A stretch of DNA of 21,323 nucleotides, taken from positions 1-21,323 of the forward strand of contig JBIOWF010000214.1 of the NCBI GenBank assembly GCA_044868295.1, given 5' to 3'. Position numbers and translations under genes: made by a program. This stretch comes from JBIOWF01 sp044868295 (GTDB taxonomy: Bacteria > Actinomycetota > Actinomycetes > Streptosporangiales > Streptosporangiaceae). Each line of letters starts with the position of its first letter. Within the stretch, counting starts at the first letter, position 1. The notes below the pieces were generated by a model. It was not told the DNA's origin. It made no database searches and was given only the letters and a program-made list of their open reading frames with translations. Of this stretch, positions 6,558 to 15,025 are shown piece after piece.

Positions 6558-8387
6558 GTGCGCACTCAGCCTGGCCAGACCGACCCCGCGTTGATTCGCA
6601 ACTTCTGCATCATCGCGCATATCGACCATGGCAAGTCAACACTCGCCGACCGGATGCTGCAGCTCACCGGTGTGGTCGACGACAGGTCCATGCGCGCGCA
6701 GTACCTCGACCGGATGGACATCGAGCGTGAGCGCGGCATCACGATCAAGTCGCAGGCCGTCCGGCTCCCCTGGAACGGCCACGTGCTGAACATGATCGAC
6801 ACGCCGGGCCACGTGGACTTCTCCTACGAGGTGTCCCGATCACTGGAGGCGTGCGAGGGCGCGGTCCTGCTGGTCGACGCGGCGCAGGGCATCGAGGCGC
6901 AGACGCTGGCCAACCTCTACCTGGCCATGAACGCCGACCTGCACATCATCCCGGTGCTCAACAAGATCGACCTGCCTGCCGCGCAGCCGGACAAATACGC
7001 CGAGGAACTGGCCCATCTCATCGGCTGCGACCCCTCCGACGTGCTGCGTGTGTCCGGCAAGACCGGCGTTGGCGTCGGGGAGCTGCTCGACCACGTTGTG
7101 GAGCAGGTGCCCGCGCCGGTCGGCGACGCCGATGCGCCCGCGCGGGCCCTCATCTTCGACTCCGTCTACGACACCTACCGGGGCGTCGTCACCTACGTCC
7201 GCGTCATCGACGGTCACCTGTCGAAGCGCGAGCGGTTGCTCATGATGTCCACCGGGGCCCAGCACGAGCTCCTGGAGATCGGCGTCATCTCGCCCGAGCC
7301 GATGGTGTCCGGCAACGGCCTCGGCGTGGGCGAGGTGGGATACCTCATCACCGGCGTGAAGGACGTCCGCCAGTCCCGGGTCGGTGACACGGTCACCAGC
7401 GCGGTGAAGCCGGCGACGGACGCCCTGGGCGGCTACGAGCATCCCAAGCCGATGGTCTACTCCGGGCTTTATCCGATCGACGGCGACGACTATCCCGAGC
7501 TGCGCGAGGCGCTCGACAAGCTGCGGCTGAACGACGCCGCGCTCGTCTACGAGCCCGAGACGTCGGCCGCGCTCGGCTTCGGCTTCCGCTGCGGCTTCCT
7601 CGGCCTGCTTCACATGGAGATCGTCCGGGAGCGGCTGGAGCGCGAGTTCAACCTCTCGCTGATCTCCACCTCGCCCAACGTCATCTACCGCGTGGTGATG
7701 GAGGACGGCAGGGAGCTCATCGTCACCAACCCGTCGGAGTTCCCCGAGGGCAAGATCGCCGAGATCCACGAGCCGGTCGTGAAGGCCACACTGCTCGCGC
7801 CCTCGGAGTTCATCGGCGCCATCATGGAGCTCTGCCAGGGCCGCCGCGGGCAGCTCCAGGGCATGGACTACCTCTCCGAGGACCGGGTTGAGATCCGCTA
7901 CACGCTTCCGCTCGGCGAGATCATCTTCGACTTCTTCGACCAGCTCAAGTCGAAGACGCGGGGCTACGCCTCGCTGGACTACGAGCCCTCCGGCGAGCAG
8001 GACGCCGATCTGGTCAAGGTGGACATCCTGCTGCAGGGCGAGGCCGTGGACGCGTTCAGCGCCATCGTGCATCGCGAGAAGGCCTATTCCTACGGCGTCG
8101 ACATGGCCAAGAAGCTCAAGGATCTCATCCCGAGGCAGCAGTTCGAGGTGCCGATCCAGGCCGCGATCGGCGCTCGGGTGATCGCCCGCGAGAACATCCG
8201 CGCCATCCGCAAGGACGTCCTCGCCAAGTGCTACGGCGGTGACATCAGCCGCAAGCGCAAGCTGCTGGAGAAGCAGAAGGAAGGCAAGAAGCGGATGAAG
8301 ATGGTCGGACGCGTCGAGGTGCCGCAGGAGGCCTTCGTGGCGGCGTTGTCGACCGAGACCTCGTCCGTCGACAAGCCGAAGAAGTAG
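6558..8387 (+). CDS. lepA: Translation elongation factor 4 (LepA)
   Basis: Ribosome-associated GTPase that remodels stalled or mis-translocated ribosomes. With GTG 6558 it has 609 residues, the usual length. That start gives RTQPGQTDPALIRNF just before the G1 loop, as in relatives; a frame open to ATG 6498 would add 20 unlike residues. G1 is AHIDHGKST (about 20-28), the switch I region is RERGITIK, G3 is DTPGHVDF, and G4 is NKIDLP. The LepA-specific C-terminal domain contains LLEKQKEGKKRMK and ends PQEAFVAALS. The Shine-Dalgarno is weak. Nothing is odd apart from the decayed DNA that follows. Confidence 0.96.
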   Translation: MRTQPGQTDPALIRNFCIIAHIDHGKSTLADRMLQLTGVVDDRSMRAQYLDRMDIERERGITIKSQAVRLPWNGHVLNMIDTPGHVDFSYEVSRSLEACEGAVLLVDAAQGIEAQTLANLYLAMNADLHIIPVLNKIDLPAAQPDKYAEELAHLIGCDPSDVLRVSGKTGVGVGELLDHVVEQVPAPVGDADAPARALIFDSVYDTYRGVVTYVRVIDGHLSKRERLLMMSTGAQHELLEIGVISPEPMVSGNGLGVGEVGYLITGVKDVRQSRVGDTVTSAVKPATDALGGYEHPKPMVYSGLYPIDGDDYPELREALDKLRLNDAALVYEPETSAALGFGFRCGFLGLLHMEIVRERLEREFNLSLISTSPNVIYRVVMEDGRELIVTNPSEFPEGKIAEIHEPVVKATLLAPSEFIGAIMELCQGRRGQLQGMDYLSEDRVEIRYTLPLGEIIFDFFDQLKSKTRGYASLDYEPSGEQDADLVKVDILLQGEAVDAFSAIVHREKAYSYGVDMAKKLKDLIPRQQFEVPIQAAIGARVIARENIRAIRKDVLAKCYGGDISRKRKLLEKQKEGKKRMKMVGRVEVPQEAFVAALSTETSSVDKPKK

Positions 8388-8399
8388 CCCGCGTCCTGT

Positions 8400-8569
8400 T
8401 CGGCACAACGCCACCCGGGACATCGGCGTGCGCCCACCGCGATCAGCCCGGCCGGCAGACGCGCCCGCAGCGACATCAGGAGCCTTGCGGCGGGCGTGTA
8501 GCCGATGCCGCGCTGGGTGTCCACGCGGAGGTGTCCTCTTTGCCGATGTGCATGATCGACCTGCCTCAC
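8400..8569 (-). pseudogene. Possible decayed junction of a response-regulator / histidine-kinase gene pair
   Basis: A minus-strand frame reads HLRVDTQRGIGYTP and shortly after MSLRARLPAGLIAVGA. The first resembles the end of an OmpR-type winged helix (TVRGxGYxL). The second resembles the N-terminus of a sensor kinase (MSLRARLLAGL). The spacing is what an overlapping two-component gene pair would give. There is no receiver domain, kinase body or intact frame, and the stretch is short, so this is a weak reading. Nothing better explains 8388-8570, which otherwise holds no gene. Confidence 0.22.
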
Positions 8570-8578
8570 GCAGACTGA

Positions 8579-8633
8579 GGGCCCGCATATGGGCCCCGCA
8601 AAAGCTGAGAGGCCCGCAAAGGCTGAGAGGCCC
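8579..8633. repeat. GGGCCC dyad and an 18-bp direct repeat after lepA
   Basis: GGGCCC occurs at 8579-8584 and 8591-8596 around GCATAT, able to form a 6-bp stem that may end lepA transcription. Two tandem 18-bp units follow, at 8598-8615 and 8616-8633 (each GCAAA-R-GCTGAGAGGCCC), differing at one base. A related CTGAGGGCCCGC lies just before. The remainder of 8388-8680 shows no gene. Confidence 0.7.
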
Positions 8634-8680
8634 GCGAGCCGACGGCCACGAAAATGTCGGACCCTTCCCGTACCTTCGTA

Positions 8681-8696
8681 TCGAACATGCGTACGA
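8681..8696 (+). promoter_or_regulatory. LexA (SOS)-box-like palindrome
   Basis: TCGAACATGCGTACGA is a near-perfect dyad: TCGAAC, four bases, then GTACGA, where the exact complement would be GTTCGA. Known LexA boxes of Gram-positive bacteria, including actinobacteria, have the form CGAAC-N4-GTTCG, so one base is off. It sits two bases before the AGGAGG ribosome binding site of the 96-residue gene, a position where a bound repressor would block transcription. Confidence 0.45.
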
Positions 8697-8709
8697 TTAG
8701 GAGGCTGGG

Positions 8710-9000
8710 ATGATCGGAGACGCCGCCACCGCGAAGCGGTTCATGCGGGCCGCGCTGCTCGGTGTGGCGATGGCCGTGGAGACACAGCGGATCCTGCGGC
8801 TCCACACGGAGGGGTTTCCGCCCGATCCGGAGGGGGCCGTCGAAGTCGAGGTGCCCTTTCCGGACTCGACGGTGATCGCCGCCGTGCTCGACGCCGCCGT
8901 CGCCTGCTTCGAGCCGGAAGGATCCCCATCCGTGCAGGCGGCTCGTCAGGCGGTGCTCGGGCCGGTCCTGGAGCTGGCCTCGCTCGCCGAGGCGGCCTGA
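8710..9000 (+). CDS. Conserved-looking small protein of unknown function
   Basis: I do not recognise this family. The start is well supported: AGGAGG (8699-8704) lies five bases before ATG 8710. The 96 residues are acidic, mostly helical in character and without Cys, signal peptide or membrane segment. AAxAKRFMRAALLGVAMAVE near the N-terminus and STVIAAVLDAAVACFEP in the middle look like amphipathic helices. Codon use is normal for the genome. It is probably its own transcription unit, as the next gene starts 65 bp on. The LexA-like box just upstream hints at DNA-damage control, which is an inference. Confidence 0.7.
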   Translation: MIGDAATAKRFMRAALLGVAMAVETQRILRLHTEGFPPDPEGAVEVEVPFPDSTVIAAVLDAAVACFEPEGSPSVQAARQAVLGPVLELASLAEAA

Positions 9001-9065
9001 TCGCACTTCGTGCGAGAGGTGATATCGGGTCGCCGCGAGAGATGACGGTGGGTTAGCGTCGGTTC

Positions 9066-9704
9066 ATGCGCATTCTCTCTGTGAACGTGGGCCGGGCCGC
9101 CGACGCCGAATGGGCCGGCGACCTCAAACGGACCGCGATCGACAAGCGCGCGGTCGGCGGCCGGGTGGCTGTCAGGGAGAACGGCCTCGCCGGGGACGAA
9201 CGCGCAGATCTCGCCCACCACGGCTCTCCCGACCAGGCGGTCTACGCCTATGCCCGGGAGGACTACGACTGGTGGGAGCCGAGAATGGGCCGTGACCTGC
9301 GTGACGGCCAGTTCGGGGAGAATCTGACCACCACCGGTGTGGACCTGACCGGTGCCGTGCTCGGGGAGCGCTGGCGGGTCGGCTCCACCGTTCTGGAGGT
9401 GACGAGTCCGCGGATCCCGTGTGTCGTCTTCCGCAACTGGCTGGACGAGCGCGCCTGGGTCAAGCGATTCACCCAGGCCGCGCGCCCCGGCGCGTACTTC
9501 CGCGTGATCGAACAGGGCGAGCTCGGCGCCGGTGATGACATCGAGATCCTCGCGAGGCCTGCCGGGAGTGTCACGATCGCCGAGGCGTTTCACGCCTACA
9601 ACGGCGACAAGGACCTCATGCGCAAGCTTCTCGCCTATCCCGGGCATGGCGAGAAGTGGGATCGCGTCGCCGAACGCGTCCTGGGCACCAGGTCCGCTTC
9701 CTAG
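9066..9704 (+). CDS. MOSC domain-containing protein (YiiM-like)
   Basis: A 212-residue stand-alone MOSC domain, the sulfur-carrier fold related to the molybdenum-cofactor sulfurase C-terminus; YiiM-type members act in reduction of N-hydroxylated compounds using molybdenum cofactor. Seen here: LAGDERADLAHHGSPDQAVYAY (about 41-62) with the family HHGGxxxAV-type core, GQFGENLTT (81-89), and SPRIPCVVF with the conserved Cys119. The C-terminal part, ending near HAYNGDKDLMRKLL, resembles the YiiM 3-alpha extension. No sulfurase or oxidoreductase partner lies nearby. The stop codon is the first TAG of a 7-bp tandem array. Confidence 0.88.
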   Translation: MRILSVNVGRAADAEWAGDLKRTAIDKRAVGGRVAVRENGLAGDERADLAHHGSPDQAVYAYAREDYDWWEPRMGRDLRDGQFGENLTTTGVDLTGAVLGERWRVGSTVLEVTSPRIPCVVFRNWLDERAWVKRFTQAARPGAYFRVIEQGELGAGDDIEILARPAGSVTIAEAFHAYNGDKDLMRKLLAYPGHGEKWDRVAERVLGTRSAS

Positions 9705-9735
9705 CGCCTAGCGCCTAGCGCCTAGCGCCTAGCGC
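9701..9735. repeat. Five perfect tandem copies of a 7-bp unit starting at the MOSC stop codon
   Basis: CTAGCGC is repeated exactly at 9701-9707, 9708-9714, 9715-9721, 9722-9728 and 9729-9735. The first TAG is the MOSC gene's stop. As the period is not a multiple of three and CTAG is its own complement, stops fall in all six frames. CTAG is usually scarce in high-GC actinobacterial DNA, so five in 35 bp stands out. Confidence 0.95.
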
Positions 9736-9890
9736 CTCGTCCAGTCCTGCTCCGGCGCGTGGATGTTTCTCGTCGGCATTCCGCTCTGGATCCCGGCCGT
9801 GCCACTCGGCGGCGGCAGGAGGCGGCAGAAGGCGGCGGCTGGGTCGTGCCGTTGGGTGGCGGGAGGCAGGGCCCGGGTCGTGGAATGAGC

Positions 9891-9921
9891 GGGGGCCGCA
9901 GATCTGGGATCCACGGCCCCC
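9891..9921. terminator. Strong hairpin between convergent MOSC and chitinase genes
   Basis: GGGGGCCG (9891-9898) pairs perfectly with CGGCCCCC (9914-9921). The 15-base loop contains a further GATC/GATC pair. There is no T-run, as is common in actinobacteria. Its place between two convergent genes suits a bidirectional terminator. The rest of 9736-10002 shows no gene. Confidence 0.65.
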
Positions 9922-9964
9922 GTGATCCCGCCGGTGGGTGTGTTGCCCGGCGGGCGTCAATGCG

Positions 9965-10002
9965 GGATCGGGTCAGTGCATGACCAGGTCAGCAGGATCG
10001 GG

Positions 10003-10010
<8 letters not shown>
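9965..10010. repeat. 16-bp direct repeat duplicating the chitinase stop region
   Basis: GGATCGGGTCAGTGCA occurs at 9965-9980 and again at 9995-10010, a 30-bp period. The second copy carries the chitinase stop codon and last His codon on the minus strand. The first copy therefore repeats an in-frame stop 30 bp further on. The spacer contains a third GGTCAG. Confidence 0.9.
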
Positions 10011-11274
<1,264 letters not shown>

Positions 11275-11298
11275 GGATGTCTCCCGGGAGTTTTAATT

Positions 11299-11311
11299 AG
11301 GAAACTTTCCT
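11299..11311 (-). promoter_or_regulatory. Palindromic operator in the chitinase leader
   Basis: AGGAAACTTTCCT is a perfect 6+1+6 dyad set in AT-rich flanks. It lies just past the predicted transcription start, where a repressor would block elongation. From memory it resembles the palindrome reported for actinomycete chitosanase genes controlled by the ROK-family repressor CsnR. No such regulator is encoded in this window. A second perfect palindrome, CTCCCGGGAG (11281-11290), overlaps the ribosome binding site. Confidence 0.6.
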
Positions 11312-11324
11312 TTTAATTTGGAGG

Positions 11325-11354
11325 ATCGTAGACCCTGGGCCTCGCCGTGGTCAA
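11325..11354 (-). promoter_or_regulatory. Predicted chitinase promoter
   Basis: On the minus strand -35 TTGACC (complement of 11349-11354) and -10 TACGAT (complement of 11325-11330) are 18 bp apart, a near-consensus actinobacterial housekeeping promoter. Transcription should begin near 11318, giving a leader of about 44 nt that contains the operator at 11299-11311. Confidence 0.65.
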
Positions 11355-11386
11355 TGGCATCCGTCTCATTCCGGCAGACTGAAGAC

Positions 11387-12604
11387 GTGCCTTCCATGCT
11401 TCCCGACGGGGATCCCGTCCCGGCCTCGGGCGAACTGCCCGCGAGCGCCCTGGCCGGCCTGGGCTCTCGTCCCTTCGGCTTCTACGTGCACGTTCCCTTC
11501 TGCGTGACGCGTTGCGGCTACTGCGACTTCAACACCTACACGGCCACGGAGCTGGGGCCGGGGGCATCACACCAGGACTACGCCGAGACCGCCATCGACG
11601 AGGTGCGGCTCGCGCGACGGGTGCTCGGGGACACGGCGCTTCCGGTGGCGACGGTGTTCTTCGGCGGCGGTACGCCAACCCTGCTCCCGGCGGCGGACCT
11701 CGTGCGGATCCTCGGCGCGATCGACGACGAGTTCGGGCTCCGCCCGGACGCCGAGGTGACCACCGAGGCCAATCCCGAATCGGTCGACCAGGCATATCTG
11801 GAGGCCCTGCGCGGCGGCGGGTTCAACCGGATGAGCTTCGGCATGCAGAGCGCCAGGGAACACGTGCTCAAGGTGCTCGACCGTCATCACACCCCCGGCC
11901 GGGCCGCGCAAGCCGTACTGGAGGCGGGGAAGGCGGGGTTCGAGCACGTCAACCTGGATCTGATCTACAGCACACCGGGGGAGAGCGACGACGACTGGCG
12001 GGCCTCGCTCGCGGCCGCCATCGAGGCCGGGCCGGCCCACGTCTCGGCCTACTCCCTCATCGTCGAGGACGGCACCCGGCTGGCCGCCCGGATCCGCCGG
12101 GGCGAGTTGCCGATGCCGGAGGACGACGTCGCCGCCGACCGCTACCTCATCGCCGAGGACATGCTCTCCCAGGCGGGGTACAGCTGGTACGAGGTCTCCA
12201 ACTGGGCGGCCTCGGAGGCGGGGCGCTGCCGCCACAACCTTCTCTACTGGACGGGCGGCGACTGGTGGGGTGTGGGGCCGGGCGCGCACAGCCACGTGGG
12301 CGGCACTCGCTGGTGGAACGTCAAGCATCCCGCCGCGTACGCCGCACGCCTGACGGCGGGCACCTCGCCCGCGCACGCGCGCGAGGAACTGTCCGCGGCG
12401 GACCGGGCCGTCGAGCGGCTCATGCTGGAGCTCCGGCTCGTCTCCGGCTTCCCGCTCGCCGACCTCGACCCCGGAGTCCGTACGGCTTGCGCCAAGGCGC
12501 TGGCCGACGGCCTTCTCGAGGTCGAGGCGTTCAAGAGCGGCCGTGCCGTACTGACCCTGAACGGGCGGCTGCTCGCGGACGCGGTGGTCCGCGACCTTAC
12601 GTGA
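11387..12604 (+). CDS. hemW: Radical-SAM heme chaperone HemW
   Basis: Radical-SAM protein that family work links to heme insertion into respiratory enzymes; older annotation calls it oxygen-independent coproporphyrinogen oxidase. With GTG 11387 it has 405 residues. PFCVTRCGYCDFNTY holds the CxxxCxxC iron-sulfur motif (Cys39, Cys43, Cys46), and the Phe after the third Cys is as in the family. FFGGGTPTLL binds SAM, followed by EANPES, MSFGMQSA and NLDLIYSTPGE. The HemW C-terminal domain ends in GRLLADAVVRDLT. A frame open to 11318 overlaps the chitinase promoter and is unlikely to be used. Its last eight bases overlap the 3' end of the convergent DUF4870 gene. A decayed copy of the 3' end lies at 15026-15092. 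Confidence 0.94.
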   Translation: MPSMLPDGDPVPASGELPASALAGLGSRPFGFYVHVPFCVTRCGYCDFNTYTATELGPGASHQDYAETAIDEVRLARRVLGDTALPVATVFFGGGTPTLLPAADLVRILGAIDDEFGLRPDAEVTTEANPESVDQAYLEALRGGGFNRMSFGMQSAREHVLKVLDRHHTPGRAAQAVLEAGKAGFEHVNLDLIYSTPGESDDDWRASLAAAIEAGPAHVSAYSLIVEDGTRLAARIRRGELPMPEDDVAADRYLIAEDMLSQAGYSWYEVSNWAASEAGRCRHNLLYWTGGDWWGVGPGAHSHVGGTRWWNVKHPAAYAARLTAGTSPAHAREELSAADRAVERLMLELRLVSGFPLADLDPGVRTACAKALADGLLEVEAFKSGRAVLTLNGRLLADAVVRDLT

Positions 12605-13235
12605 CGAAGCGGAAAGTCAGCGGATACCGGTAGTTTTCGCCGCGACTGGCGGCCATCGTCCCCATGATCCCCACGACCAGCGCGTAGACCCAGATGACGG
12701 GCAGCAGAAGGAAGCCCGCGACCCCGATCACCACGAAGGTCAGGATGGTGGACAGGATCGTGACGGTGACGAACGCGATCGACACCGTGATCCAGAAGTT
12801 GAGCGCCTCCGCCGCCTGGTCCCTGACGTACGGTGACTGGTCCTTGCGCGTCAGGTAGACGATCAGTGAACCGACGGAGCCCAGCGGCCACGCGATGAGG
12901 TTTCCCAGCCCGGACAGGTGGGCCAGCATCGCCATGTTGGTGTCGTCGGTGCCGGGCCGCGGGCCGAACCTGCCGGGGACGTACGGCTCCGGCGACGGCT
13001 GGCCGTACCCCGGCGCCCCATATCCGGGAGGCGCGTATCCGGGAGGTCCGTATCCGGGCCCGCCGGACCCGGGGGCTCCCTGGCCTGGTGGGGCGAATCC
13101 GGGGTGCCCGCCCTGGGGGTCGTGGCCATCAGGTGGGGGATAGCCTCCCGGCTGCGCGTGCGGAGCCGGGGGCGGCTCGCCGGTCGGCGAGCTCTCTCGC
13201 GAAGTCTCCTGCGGTTCGTGCGGGCTTTCACTCAT
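12597..13235 (-). CDS. DUF4870 membrane protein with Pro/Gly/Tyr-rich tail
   Basis: A 212-residue small membrane protein of unknown function. Residues about 20-95 are a disordered cytoplasmic tail rich in Pro, Gly, Tyr and Gln, with repeats of the PGYGPP type encoded by a visible 15-bp DNA period around 13018-13060. The DUF4870 core follows: NMAMLAHLSGL, a first hydrophobic helix (LIAWPLGSVGSLIVYL), the signature DQAAEALNFWITV, two further helices and a C-terminal YRYPLTFRF. ATG 13235 is preceded by GGAGG. It is convergent with hemW, the stops overlapping by eight bases. The adjacent DUF3097 gene on the same strand ends 139 bp upstream. A relic of its 3' end lies at 15085-15196. Confidence 0.88.
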   Translation of the reverse strand: MSESPHEPQETSRESSPTGEPPPAPHAQPGGYPPPDGHDPQGGHPGFAPPGQGAPGSGGPGYGPPGYAPPGYGAPGYGQPSPEPYVPGRFGPRPGTDDTNMAMLAHLSGLGNLIAWPLGSVGSLIVYLTRKDQSPYVRDQAAEALNFWITVSIAFVTVTILSTILTFVVIGVAGFLLLPVIWVYALVVGIMGTMAASRGENYRYPLTFRFVT

Positions 13236-13374
13236 GGAAGCCTCCTCGCTGTACCTGTATCTCCGAGGCTAGCCCGATCCACTCGACGGAGGTCGGGGCC
13301 CCAGTAGCCGGATACCTGCCGCTCGACAGCTATTCGCAGTGTGCCCGCTCAGCGCGCGCCCGCGGGTTTCGTCG

Positions 13375-14181
13375 TCAATCCGATTCGGTCACGAAGTCGA
13401 TCAGCTGCTCGACCCGGCCGAGAAGCTCGGGTTCCAGATCCGCATAAGTCCGGACGCGGCCGAGAATGTGGCGCCACGCGTCCGCCGGCTCCATCCGCCA
13501 GCCGAGGGCGGCGATCACCCCCTCCTTCCAGGGGATGCCGCGCGGCACGTTGGGCCACGCCGGGATGCCGAGCGCGGCGGGCTTGACCGCCTGCCAGATG
13601 TCCACGTACGGATGGCCGACGACGAGCACGTGGTCACCGGACACCTGGGCGGCGATGCGGCTCTCCTTGGAGCCGGGCACCAGGTGGTCGACCAGCACAC
13701 CGAGTCGGCGGCCCGGCTCCGGGGCGAATTCCTCGACGATCGCGGGAAGGTCGTCGACCCCCTCGAGAAACTCGACGACGACCCCCTCGACCCGGAGGTC
13801 GTGACCCCAGATCTTCTCCACGAGGGACGCGTCGTGCACGCCCTCCACGTAGATCCTGCTCTCTTTGGCGACTCGTGCCCGCGCGCCTTCGACGGCGATC
13901 GACCCCGAGGCGCTCAGCCGTGGCCCGCGCGGCCGATCGGCCGGCCGCACCAGCGTCACCGGCTTGCCGTCCAGGAGGAACGCCGCCGGCGCCAGCGGGA
14001 AGACCCGCCGCCGTCCGAACCTGTCCTCCAGCGTGACGGCCTCCTTGTCGCAGGCCACCACGGCGCCGCAGAAGCGGCCCTCGGCGTCCTCGACCACCAG
14101 GTCCGGCTCGGCCGGAACCTGAGGGATCTGTCCGCGTTTGGGCCGCCGCCAGTCCCCGGAAAGCACGTCCCGCCCATACAT
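13375..14181 (-). CDS. DUF3097-family protein
   Basis: Actinobacterial family of unknown function that often lies near hemW and hrcA. With ATG 14181 it has 268 residues; upstream in-frame codons up to 14235 overlap the preceding gene's stop and are less likely. N-terminal MYGRDVLSGDWRRP and DRFGRRRVFPLAPAAFLLDG are typical. The centre RIYVEGVHDASLVEKIW resembles the acidic start of TOPRIM-like folds (Glu then His-Asp), and RRLGVLVDHLVPGSKESRI the second acidic strand, so a nucleic-acid role is conceivable but unproven. C-terminal half: HPYVDIWQAVKP and PRGIPWKEGVI. It lies 50 bp after the first paralogous membrane-protein gene and may be co-transcribed with it. Confidence 0.85.
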   Translation of the reverse strand: MYGRDVLSGDWRRPKRGQIPQVPAEPDLVVEDAEGRFCGAVVACDKEAVTLEDRFGRRRVFPLAPAAFLLDGKPVTLVRPADRPRGPRLSASGSIAVEGARARVAKESRIYVEGVHDASLVEKIWGHDLRVEGVVVEFLEGVDDLPAIVEEFAPEPGRRLGVLVDHLVPGSKESRIAAQVSGDHVLVVGHPYVDIWQAVKPAALGIPAWPNVPRGIPWKEGVIAALGWRMEPADAWRHILGRVRTYADLEPELLGRVEQLIDFVTESD

Positions 14182-14231
14182 GCCGCGAACGCTAGCAAAG
14201 TCGCGGCCCGACGGGCGGAGCCCCCAAGCGG

Positions 14232-14948
14232 TCAACGCATCATGCGCTTGCGCGCGCCGCTCCGCCGTACGAGCACGACGATGGTCACGACGACGGCGAT
14301 CAGGAAACCCGCAAAGGGGAGCGTGAACAGCGCCAGCCCTCTGATCGCGCTGGAGGCGCTCTCGCCCAAAGCGGTGATGGGGTCCGGGCCGATGCCGAAC
14401 CTCACCCCCTCACCAACACAGACGACATGGTAGGTGCCCGGGGCCGGTACGCCGATCCGGAAGAGCAGCGTCATCTTGGTGTCGTGGATAGTGATCGTCG
14501 TGTGATAAGCGCTCGGCTGGGTGAGCGTGATCGTCTGGTTCTTGCCATCCACCACCTTGCACTGGACATCGGTCGCTTGTGCAGTCGTCCCGTAGATAAC
14601 CGGTTTGTCCTTGGGGTCGAGCCGCACGCTGACGGCCCACCCGCTACTGAAAGTCTTGGTTGGTGTCTGTTTCCTGACGCCGTCGAGGAAGGAGAAGGCA
14701 CCGGTGAAGAAGCCGCCGAAGCCAACGATCATCAGGACGAAGCAGAGAACCCAGGCCAGAACGATCCAGAGGACACGCGGGCGGATCGGCCCCGTAGGTG
14801 TCATGGGCGCGCCGTACCCAGGCTGCTGGCCGTAGGGTGGCGGTTGCCGACCGTACGGGCTCGACGGCTGGCGGGCGCCGTATGGACCATTGGGCTGCGG
14901 TATGTGAGGGGTTTCGTTTCCGGGCCACGTGCTCCGGTTTTGCGTCAT
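14232..14948 (-). CDS. Bitopic membrane protein with extracellular beta-type domain, paralog 1
   Basis: Unknown function, 238 residues. The layout is a Pro/Tyr/Gln-rich cytoplasmic tail (1-55, with PYG repeats), a first transmembrane helix (about 59-84), an extracytoplasmic domain (about 90-200) with two Cys (130 and 177) that could form a disulfide, a second helix (about 203-227) and a basic end RRSGARKRM. VPAPGTYHVVC near the second Cys suggests a beta-sandwich. A close paralog lies next to it at 15208-15912; by eye more than half of the aligned residues match from GPIRPRVLWIVLAW onward, and the second helix with its basic tail is nearly identical. ATG 14948 has only a weak ribosome binding site. 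The two genes probably arose by local duplication. Confidence 0.82.
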   Translation of the reverse strand: MTQNRSTWPGNETPHIPQPNGPYGARQPSSPYGRQPPPYGQQPGYGAPMTPTGPIRPRVLWIVLAWVLCFVLMIVGFGGFFTGAFSFLDGVRKQTPTKTFSSGWAVSVRLDPKDKPVIYGTTAQATDVQCKVVDGKNQTITLTQPSAYHTTITIHDTKMTLLFRIGVPAPGTYHVVCVGEGVRFGIGPDPITALGESASSAIRGLALFTLPFAGFLIAVVVTIVVLVRRSGARKRMMR

Positions 14949-14966
14949 TTATCAAATGTTCCGACA

Positions 14967-15004
14967 GATACTTGCAAGGGGGTTGCGCCCCGCTTGCAAG
15001 TATC
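14967..15004. promoter_or_regulatory. Long inverted repeat built from two CTTGCAAG palindromes, upstream of paralog 1
   Basis: GATACTTGCAAG (14967-14978) and CTTGCAAGTATC (14993-15004) are a perfect 12-bp inverted repeat. GGGG (14979-14982) and CCCC (14988-14991) extend the stem, leaving a TTGCG loop and one bulged G. Each arm contains the palindrome CTTGCAAG, at 14971-14978 and 14993-15000, exactly 22 bp (two helical turns) apart. It ends 19 bp before the paralog 1 start codon, so a two-site operator or leader hairpin is likely. The regulator is unknown. Confidence 0.6.
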
Positions 15005-15025
15005 TTGCGCCGGGTGCCGCACCTC

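Noticed and set aside
6840..8588. 582-codon frame antisense to lepA
   Set aside because: Its codons are the complement of a highly conserved lepA, and the protein has no recognisable motif.
13241..13273. AGCCTC/GAGGCT inverted repeat in the DUF4870 leader
   Set aside because: A 6-bp match overlapping the ribosome binding site in GC-rich DNA is too likely by chance to call an operator.
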